The notes under the pieces are model-generated. The model did not search any database, had not been told where the DNA came from, and saw only the letters and a program-made list of their open reading frames with translations. Below, piece by piece: positions 19,101 through 25,869 of a DNA stretch of 59,189 nt. The DNA lies in the NCBI GenBank assembly GCA_031272245.1, contig JAISUE010000004.1, forward strand, positions 1 through 59,189. Direction: 5' to 3'. How positions within the stretch are numbered: position 1 is the stretch's first letter; every line of letters starts with the position of its first letter. The position numbers and the translations under genes were made by a program. Source of the stretch: Bacteroidales bacterium. GTDB taxonomy: Bacteria > Bacteroidota > Bacteroidia > Bacteroidales > P3.

Positions 19101-20966
19101 TTATTTTTGTAACAGCCTGTTGTTGTATTTTTGTAAAGTTTCAAGTACATTGGTCTTCACGTGAATGAAATCCGTTATACCCTGAGCTTTGAAATTCTCA
19201 ATTTGTTCAACAGGATTTCCCGCAATAACTATGTTCTCCACTTTGCCTTTGAGTAACGGCATAACTCCTGCAACCAAATCAATATATTCTTCATCGGAAG
19301 AACACAAAACAACAATGTCGGCATTACTGTTCAATGCCGCATTTGCACCTTCATTTACATCATTATACCCCGATCCTTCTTCGATAGTATATCCTGCAAC
19401 GGCGAAGAAATTTGTAGAAAAACCGGCTCTCGCTTTTCTCATCGCAAGATTACCATAAGTTAAAAGAAACACTTTCGGACATTTTGCCGATTTCAATGTG
19501 GCTAACCTTAATTCCTCAAATGGTTCTGAGAAACGAATGAAAGGTAGAGTTTTAATATCGGTACTTTCGGATTTATACCCGCAAGGTTTCAAATTCTCCA
19601 ATTCATTCACTTTGGTTTCCTCCATAAGATTAGGATACTGATTTGTTCCGAGAATTGTGGTCTTACGCATAGCTACATCTTTAGCTCTTTGTTCGGCAGT
19701 TTTAGCTATTGCATCCTGAACCGTACCTTTTCTTATGGCAGCAACAAATCCGCCTTCGGCTTCCGTATCCTTAAAAATTTCCCAAGCCTTTGCTGCTATG
19801 GCATCTGTCAGACTCTCTATATAATATGCCCCCGCTGACGGATCAACAACCCTGTCCATATAACTCTCTTCCTTTAAGAGTATCTGCTGATTGGTTGCTA
19901 TGCGGCGGGAAAACTCACTGTCGTGCGAAAACGCAACATCAAAAGGGAAAACGCTAATGCTGTCTGCTCCTGCAATAGCGGAAGACATTGTTTCGGTAGT
20001 TGTACGCAACATATTAACATACGGGTCAAAGACAGTCTTATTGGATAAACCGCTCTCGCTATGAATATGAAGACGGTAAGCCGTATCGCATTTCGGATTG
20101 TACTCTTTCATTATCCTGCTCCACAGCAAACGAGCCGCACGCAACTTTGCTATCTCCATAAAGTAATTTGAACTCGTAGCGAATGAAAACACCATTCTAT
20201 AGCCCACAGAGTGAGCATCCACGCCTTTAGCAGTTAAATGATGCAAATAATCGTTAGCCGCCGAAAGCGTAAAGGCTAACTGCTGAACAATACCCGCACC
20301 CGCATTGTAGAACACCGAACCGTTCACTGTTATACAGTCAAAATGAGGAATGTTCTCTCTGATTAGTCGGATGATATTTGCCATTTCCTCATAATTAGAT
20401 TCTTCGCTGTCGTAAAAAAATCCTCTTTTCAGAGCGAAAGCATAAGGATCGAAATTTAAAGATCCTTTTATCTTTTCTTTATCATAACCCTTAATCTTAA
20501 TATATTCTATGAACAGTTTCACAAGCTCAACGAAGGAAATCGTCTTGGTGAAATTCACTTTTATCTTTTCCAAATCAATATCTTTCAGGAGTATTTTCAA
20601 ATCCTCAACCGATTTCACGGCTTTGGCACTCAAACCCAACGAAGTAACACCGCGTTTAATGGCATAAATCGCAATATCATTTGCGGCTTTAGGATCATCC
20701 TGCTCAACATCCTGCCTTATATCCCACGCATTATTGGTTTTATTGTGTCCCCTCGTGTAAGGAATCTCGGCAGGATTGGTATCCAAATACTCTTTACCCT
20801 GCAAATTTTCGGCTCTGTAATAAGGTTGCACATCAAACCCCTCTATTGTCTTCCACACAAGTTTTTTATCGTAGTCCGCACCTTTAAGGTCGGCTTTTAT
20901 AACTTCTTCCCACTGTTCCGTAGAGATAGGAGGGAACTCTGTAAATAATTTATTATCGTTCATCAC
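19101..20966 (-). CDS. mutA: Methylmalonyl-CoA mutase small subunit
   Basis: FTEFPPISTEQWEEVIKADLKGADYDKKLVWKTIEGFDVQPYYR, SGLSNKTVFDPYVNMLRTTTETMSSAIAGADSISVFPFD; divergent C-terminal cobalamin-binding-like domain. Confidence 0.92.
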   Translation of the reverse strand: MMNDNKLFTEFPPISTEQWEEVIKADLKGADYDKKLVWKTIEGFDVQPYYRAENLQGKEYLDTNPAEIPYTRGHNKTNNAWDIRQDVEQDDPKAANDIAIYAIKRGVTSLGLSAKAVKSVEDLKILLKDIDLEKIKVNFTKTISFVELVKLFIEYIKIKGYDKEKIKGSLNFDPYAFALKRGFFYDSEESNYEEMANIIRLIRENIPHFDCITVNGSVFYNAGAGIVQQLAFTLSAANDYLHHLTAKGVDAHSVGYRMVFSFATSSNYFMEIAKLRAARLLWSRIMKEYNPKCDTAYRLHIHSESGLSNKTVFDPYVNMLRTTTETMSSAIAGADSISVFPFDVAFSHDSEFSRRIATNQQILLKEESYMDRVVDPSAGAYYIESLTDAIAAKAWEIFKDTEAEGGFVAAIRKGTVQDAIAKTAEQRAKDVAMRKTTILGTNQYPNLMEETKVNELENLKPCGYKSESTDIKTLPFIRFSEPFEELRLATLKSAKCPKVFLLTYGNLAMRKARAGFSTNFFAVAGYTIEEGSGYNDVNEGANAALNSNADIVVLCSSDEEYIDLVAGVMPLLKGKVENIVIAGNPVEQIENFKAQGITDFIHVKTNVLETLQKYNNRLLQK

Positions 20967-20999
20967 TTTATTTTTTTTATACGTTTTATTTTAACGGTG

Positions 21000-21007
21000 C
21001 AAAAGTA
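21000..21007 (-). promoter_or_regulatory. -7 promoter box (TACTTTTG) of mutA
   Basis: Forward strand CAAAAGTA upstream of the mutA start. Confidence 0.55.
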
Positions 21008-21045
21008 GTGTTTTTTTTAAATATTCATTTATTATTATTTTTTAC

Positions 21046-21053
21046 TACTTTTG
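21046..21053 (+). promoter_or_regulatory. -7 promoter box of tandem cassette 1 (TACTTTTG)
   Basis: Preceded by AAATATTCATTTATTA and a T-tract, shared with cassette 2. Confidence 0.65.
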
Positions 21054-21109
21054 CAACATACGTTATTTATTATTTAAATAATAGTAATTTTCATATTGAT
21101 TTGAAATTG

Positions 21110-21142
21110 ACAGACATGGCGGGTAATATATCCGCCATCTGT
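21110..21142 (+). ncRNA. Hairpin of cassette 1 (putative short RNA element)
   Basis: ACAG-ac-ATGGCGGGT-AATAT-ATCCGCCAT-CTGT; 9-bp inner stem with one G.U and a 4-bp outer stem. Confidence 0.5.
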
Positions 21143-21213
21143 TTTATGAGTTACGGCATGACAAAGAAGACATATTTTTTACGTAAAAATATTCATTTAT
21201 TAATTTTTTTTAA

Positions 21214-21221
21214 TACCTTTG
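21214..21221 (+). promoter_or_regulatory. -7 promoter box of tandem cassette 2 (TACCTTTG)
   Basis: Exactly 168 bp downstream of the cassette 1 box, same upstream AAATATTCATTTATTA and T-tract. Confidence 0.65.
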
Positions 21222-21285
21222 CAACTTTGTTATGTTATAGTATAATTTTCAATTTGTAGGTTTTGTTTACTTATTATTGTGAAAG

Positions 21286-21304
21286 GGCGGGCAATATGTC
21301 CGCC
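21286..21304 (+). ncRNA. Hairpin of cassette 2 (putative short RNA element)
   Basis: GGCGGGC-AATAT-GTCCGCC, same loop as cassette 1; GGCGG start is exactly 168 bp downstream of that in cassette 1. Confidence 0.5.
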
Positions 21305-21319
21305 TTTACTTTTGCCCCA

Positions 21320-21348
21320 TATCAATAAAAAAATGCCACATATTGATA
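21320..21348. repeat. 8-bp perfect inverted repeat TATCAATA/TATTGATA upstream of the third promoter
   Basis: TATCAATA (21320-21327) and TATTGATA (21341-21348) separated by 13 nt. Confidence 0.7.
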
Positions 21349-21367
21349 CGGTTTCAAGATTTTTTTG

Positions 21368-21375
21368 TACTTTTG
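21368..21375 (+). promoter_or_regulatory. -7 promoter box (TACTTTTG) of the repeat-ORF/FN3-like transcription unit
   Basis: TTTTTTTGTACTTTTGCAA, 35 nt upstream of ATG 21410. Confidence 0.65.
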
Positions 21376-21409
21376 CAATATCTAACAACATAAAAACGAA
21401 AATTACAGC

Positions 21410-21658
21410 ATGTCAAAACGTATAAATATCTCAAAAAACAACAGGTCGCACTACTTACTGCATATCTCCGATTTATGCTGCAATTCATACCGCAATTCAT
21501 ACCACACATACCTTACAAATTATGAAACATACAAAATATTGAGCGGTACGTCCCACAAATTCATTGGTACGTACCGCAAATTCATTGGTATGTACCACAA
21601 ATTCATTGGTACGTACCTTTTTGATTTTGGTAGGCATTATAATTTTGAACATAAATAA
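21410..21658 (+). CDS. Hypothetical 82-aa protein with heptapeptide repeats (GTxxKFI)
   Basis: Open frame after the third promoter; 21-bp DNA repeat reads as GTSHKFI GTYRKFI GMYHKFI GTYLFDF. Coding status uncertain. Confidence 0.35.
   Translation: MSKRINISKNNRSHYLLHISDLCCNSYRNSYHTYLTNYETYKILSGTSHKFIGTYRKFIGMYHKFIGTYLFDFGRHYNFEHK
21545..21617. repeat. 21-bp-period tandem array with palindromic core GGTACGTACC
   Basis: Cores at 21545 (GGTACGTCCC), 21566 (GGTACGTACC), 21587 (GGTATGTACC) and 21608 (GGTACGTACC), spacer RCAAATTCATT; 12-bp relatives GCAATTCATACC at 21480-21503. Confidence 0.9.
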
Positions 21659-21702
21659 TTAAAACAAAATAATATATCATTAATAAAAAAAATTAAGCAG
21701 TT

Positions 21703-22386
21703 ATGACTTACAGTAAGGATTGGATATTTAGAAAAGAGGATGATTTTTTTCATCAGGCTGAAGTTCAAGTAGATTACTATGACCAGCAAAAAGAGTTCCT
21801 TGAAATTCCAAGTGCCACAGTTACAAATTTGAAAGCCGAATTTCAAAAGTATAAATCCGACTACGAACTTTATCTGGCAAGCAACAAAAGCGCCACAAAG
21901 CCGGATACCATTAAACGGAATATGCATAAAGAAGTGGTTATCGGATTATTACGGGATATGTACAACTTGTACGTGCGTCTTAATCCAAAAGTGAAGAATG
22001 ATGACAGAGAAGCAAACTATTTTCCTGTATTTGACACCAAAAAAACATCGCTTCACCCGCCTCTTGAACCGCCTGTCTTTGAAGTTAAAGCAATGGGACA
22101 CGGATTGATAGAATTGGCATTCGGATATAATATGACGGACGGCGGAAAACTCTCTCACGGTTTGCCAAAAGGTGCGGACGGAGTTGCAATTCATTACTTC
22201 ATAGGAGATGTTGAACCGACTACAGCCGACAAAATGCTGTCGTGGGGAGTAGATACGAGAAGCCCAATTAAAATGATATTCGGTGCAGAGAACGAAAGCA
22301 AAAGAGTATGGATCGCAATGAGATATTTCAATGTCAAAGGCGAGTATTCATTGTGGTCGGACATAAAGTCACTGGTAATCAATTAA
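21703..22386 (+). CDS. Uncharacterised protein, helical N-terminus and FN3-like C-terminus
   Basis: 227 aa; C-terminal GADGVAIHYFIGD...SPIKMIFGAENESKRVWIAMRYFNVKGEYSLWSDIKSLVIN reads as a beta-sandwich ending. Confidence 0.85.
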   Translation: MTYSKDWIFRKEDDFFHQAEVQVDYYDQQKEFLEIPSATVTNLKAEFQKYKSDYELYLASNKSATKPDTIKRNMHKEVVIGLLRDMYNLYVRLNPKVKNDDREANYFPVFDTKKTSLHPPLEPPVFEVKAMGHGLIELAFGYNMTDGGKLSHGLPKGADGVAIHYFIGDVEPTTADKMLSWGVDTRSPIKMIFGAENESKRVWIAMRYFNVKGEYSLWSDIKSLVIN

Positions 22387-22397
22387 GAAAAAGTTAA

Positions 22398-22488
22398 GGG
22401 GTAGCCGAAAACCTTTGATAGAGTAGGCTTGGTTTTAAAATAGTAAATACAGTGAGAGGCTAACCCACAGGGGATGCCTCTTTTTTTT
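22398..22488 (+). ncRNA. Putative structured RNA with competing pairings and terminal intrinsic terminator
   Basis: GGGTAGCC (22399-22406) can pair with GGCTAACCC (22458-22466); AAAACC (22408-22413) with GGTTTT (22431-22436); competing terminator stem AGAGGC/GCCTCT. Confidence 0.5.
22455..22488 (+). terminator. Intrinsic terminator upstream of porZ-like gene
   Basis: AGAGGC(taaCCCacagGGGat)GCCTCT followed by a T run. Confidence 0.8.
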
Positions 22489-22555
22489 GCTCAAAAAGAG
22501 GATTTTACAATAAAATCACCCGATTTTCGTTTATTTAACCATAAAAATATGTAAG

Positions 22556-24928
22556 ATGAAAAGGATAATTTTTACGCTCTTTTGTTTGGTTTTTACTATA
22601 GAAACGTTTGCTCAGGCTTCTGATAATATTCCTGTCGGTAAGTGGCGTGAGCATTTGTCGTATTATAGCACTCACGCCATTGTCAATATGGGAGAAAAAA
22701 TGTTGTTGGCGGGAGAAAGTTCTCTGTTTTTTATTGATAAAAAGACAGAGAAGATGGAAAGGTTTTCAAAGGTGGCAGGTCTGTCTGACGCAGGGGTAAA
22801 TCTGTTAGGGTATGACAAAAACTCCAATACGGTTATAATAACTTACAGTAACTCCAACATAGATATAGTTCAGGGAACAAAAATTTACAACATATCGGAT
22901 ATTCGCTTGAAGACCATTGAGGGAAGTAAGGAGATAAACCAGATAATTTTCGATAACGGAAAGGCATATTTGGCGTGCGGGTTCGGAATTGTGGTGCTTG
23001 ATTTGAAAAAACACGAGATAAACGATACATGGTTCATTGGCAATAATTCTTCTGCAATTAAAGTTCTGCAAATTGCAATTAACGACACGGCAATTTTCGC
23101 TGCCACTAAAGATTTCGGTATTTTGTATGCTCCGAAATCAAGTCATTCCTTAGCCGTTAGCGATACTTGGAAAACTTTACCGAATCTACCCGTTACAACC
23201 AACGATACCGTTGTAATAAATAATGATACGATTAAAAACGATTTGCTTAACGTTACCTCCGTTTTTTCTTTGCCCAACAATGATTTGGTGATAGGTATGC
23301 AAAGGAAAAACGGCGAGACGGATATTTTTAAGTACAATGGGAATTTTGAACCTGTATGGAAGAATATGCAAATGAGCAAACTGCTTTTCAGTGAGGGAAA
23401 GATAATAAAACTTGCGTGGAAGACGGTAACCGTGTATGATACTGCTTTTGCGAGAATTGGTGAATTGACGGAAAGCCCCGAATGGAATGTTGCTTTGCGG
23501 TATAATTCCTCCATTTTGCCTTTGGATATAAATGATGCCGTTATGGACGGAGATAAGATCTGGTTTGCCCATCAAAATATTGGTGGAGTGCAGACAGATG
23601 TGTATAAGTGGCATCCTGATGCTAAAGAGTATTATCCTAATGGTCCTTTATATACATCGGCGGCAAAGGTTAAGGCTGCGGAAGACGGTACGATTTACGT
23701 TGCACCAACGGCTATCGGAGGATGGCAGGAGGCGGATTTGTTCATGTTTGACGGTTATGAATGGAGTTTTCTTACAAAGACTGACGGTATTGATACATTG
23801 TTTGGCATTTGCGATATGGCTGTTGATCCTTTGGATGAGAACCATCTTTTTTTGGCTTCGTGGTGGAACGGAATAATTGAGGTTCGCAACAATCGCGTGG
23901 TTAAGATATGGAATGATGCTAACACCAACGGTTTTATGCAGCGATATTATGGTGTCAGGTGTGTGTGTGTGGATTATGACAAGGCGGGCAATCTTCTTGT
24001 GGCTAATGCTTTGAGTTCTTACGGTATAGTTGCCATGCGAGCCGATAATAAGGAATGGACAGGATTTAGCACTTCGGATATGATTGGTGTGAATCAGTTG
24101 ATAACCGGGTTTGTGAAAGATTCCATAACGGGTTATATTTTGATTTATGGAGGCGATACGAAAATTATACTGTTGGATAATTATAATAATGCGTTGTATA
24201 TAGATCCTAACAATGGTGCTAAAGATAAAACAAATACCGTTCGCTGTATGGTGCAGGATATGGATGGAGAAATTTGGATAGGTACGGAAAAAGGTATTAA
24301 GGTTATTTATTCTTTGGTTGATGCTTTCAAAAGCAATAACGGGCAGACTTCGCTTGTGGAGTGTAACAATATAGTTTATGATGACAACGGGGTTCTTCAG
24401 TATTTGCTTAATTCGGATAATGTGTTGTGTATAATGGTTGATGGAGCAAATCAAAAATGGATAGGTACGGAACGTAACGGTATATATGTTTACAATTCAA
24501 ATGGAAGTAAGGAATTGCATCATTTTACGGCAGAAAATAGTCCTTTGTTGTCTAATCGTGTTTTATCTATGGCACAGAATCCTTTAACCGGTGAAGTTTT
24601 CATTGCAACAGATAGAGGGGTTGTTTCTTACAAGGCAGAATCTACAAAAGGGGCTGTAGAGGCAAATGATTTGACGGTTTTTCCTAATCCTGTGCGTCCG
24701 GATTATACGGGAGAGATTGCCATTCGTGGATTTGTTGCTAACAGTGATGTAAGAATTACTGACGTTTCGGGTAATCTTGTCAGGCATCTTAAATCTGTTG
24801 GAGGCACAGCCATTTGGGACGGGTGCAATATGAATAAAGAGAAAGTTAAGAGTGGAGTTTATCTTATATTTGGTTCTGCAAATGAGGGATCGGAAACGAC
24901 TGTCGGTAAAGTTCTAATAATAAGATAA
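22556..24928 (+). CDS. porZ: PorZ-like type IX secretion system beta-propeller protein with T9SS C-terminal domain
   Basis: N-terminal WREHLSYYSTHAIVNMGEKMLLAGESSLFFIDKKT, propeller repeats, C-terminal FPNPVRPDYTGEIAIRG...VYLIFG...VGKVLIIR; next to recO. Confidence 0.82.
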   Translation: MKRIIFTLFCLVFTIETFAQASDNIPVGKWREHLSYYSTHAIVNMGEKMLLAGESSLFFIDKKTEKMERFSKVAGLSDAGVNLLGYDKNSNTVIITYSNSNIDIVQGTKIYNISDIRLKTIEGSKEINQIIFDNGKAYLACGFGIVVLDLKKHEINDTWFIGNNSSAIKVLQIAINDTAIFAATKDFGILYAPKSSHSLAVSDTWKTLPNLPVTTNDTVVINNDTIKNDLLNVTSVFSLPNNDLVIGMQRKNGETDIFKYNGNFEPVWKNMQMSKLLFSEGKIIKLAWKTVTVYDTAFARIGELTESPEWNVALRYNSSILPLDINDAVMDGDKIWFAHQNIGGVQTDVYKWHPDAKEYYPNGPLYTSAAKVKAAEDGTIYVAPTAIGGWQEADLFMFDGYEWSFLTKTDGIDTLFGICDMAVDPLDENHLFLASWWNGIIEVRNNRVVKIWNDANTNGFMQRYYGVRCVCVDYDKAGNLLVANALSSYGIVAMRADNKEWTGFSTSDMIGVNQLITGFVKDSITGYILIYGGDTKIILLDNYNNALYIDPNNGAKDKTNTVRCMVQDMDGEIWIGTEKGIKVIYSLVDAFKSNNGQTSLVECNNIVYDDNGVLQYLLNSDNVLCIMVDGANQKWIGTERNGIYVYNSNGSKELHHFTAENSPLLSNRVLSMAQNPLTGEVFIATDRGVVSYKAESTKGAVEANDLTVFPNPVRPDYTGEIAIRGFVANSDVRITDVSGNLVRHLKSVGGTAIWDGCNMNKEKVKSGVYLIFGSANEGSETTVGKVLIIR

Positions 24929-24958
24929 AGATATTATTCAAGATAAGTTATAAAACAG

Positions 24959-25528
24959 ATGTTGGAAACCACAGAGGCGATAGTTCTAAATTCATTTGCA
25001 TACAACGAAACGAGTCTTATCACAAAACTTTATACTGAGAAATTTGGTTTGAAAGGTTATATAATCAAAGGAGTACGGAAGCGAAAATCTTCATTTTCAT
25101 CCTCGCTTTTTCAACCTTTGCAGCTTATAGAAGCAGAAGTATATAATAATTCAAAGCAAAGTCTCCAGATTTTAAAATCTGCAACATTGACCGATGATGT
25201 GTCTGCTTTGCGTTTTGATATGATAAAATCCACATTAGCAATTTTCATCACCGAAATTATTTCTAACAGCATAAGGGAAGAAATGGCTGATATTTCTATT
25301 TTCAAGTTTCTTTCCTGTCAAATTAAGAGTCTTAATGCAGCAAACAGAATGCAATTAAGTAAATTTCATATTAATTTTATGACAATGTTTGCTACTTATC
25401 TTGGTTTTTCGTTAGAACATTATGATTGTAATAACACTTTAAATTCTTTGGTGTTGTTTTATGAAACACATATTACATCAGGTAGACGTATAGTTTCACA
25501 TAATATTTTACACGAGATTTTGCATTAG
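24959..25528 (+). CDS. recO: DNA repair protein RecO (short form)
   Basis: TEAIVLNSFAYNETSLITKLYTEKFGLKGYIIKGVRKRKSSFSSSLFQPLQLIEAEVY; 189 aa. Confidence 0.85.
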   Translation: MLETTEAIVLNSFAYNETSLITKLYTEKFGLKGYIIKGVRKRKSSFSSSLFQPLQLIEAEVYNNSKQSLQILKSATLTDDVSALRFDMIKSTLAIFITEIISNSIREEMADISIFKFLSCQIKSLNAANRMQLSKFHINFMTMFATYLGFSLEHYDCNNTLNSLVLFYETHITSGRRIVSHNILHEILH

Positions 25529-25830
25529 AGAGTAGAAATATAAATTCTCATTATTGAGTTGTATTTTAATTTTCAAAGTTTAAAACGATTGAATATTTGT
25601 ATTCCATCAAAAAATATTGATACTTTCCCCATAAAATATATGTTTTTCTGAATTTTGATATATATCTAAATCAAAAAAATTAAGATTTTTTCTGAATAAA
25701 ACAGTGTAATTTACAAGAAATATGCGATTTTTCAAACAATAAAAACAGGTTTGCAAGCGTTAATTAAAGTAAATTATTAATAAATAAAAGTAAAAAAATA
25801 ACGTAAATAGATGATTTGAAAAAAAATATT

Positions 25831-25838
25831 TATCTTTG
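25831..25838 (+). promoter_or_regulatory. -7 promoter box (TATCTTTG) of lepB
   Basis: TATCTTTG 32 nt upstream of ATG 25870. Confidence 0.6.
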
Positions 25839-25869
25839 CTTTGTTTTTTAATAAAAAAAATAAAAAATA

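Noticed and set aside
21008-21259. ORF 21008-21259 (83 aa)
   Set aside because: Spans two promoters and a hairpin; the repeated NIHLLLFFTTFAT/NIHLLIFFNTFAT peptide is explained by the duplicated promoter DNA.
23648-24454. 268-aa minus-strand ORF inside porZ-like gene
   Set aside because: Antisense of a well-supported gene; Ile/His-rich composition typical of shadow frames.
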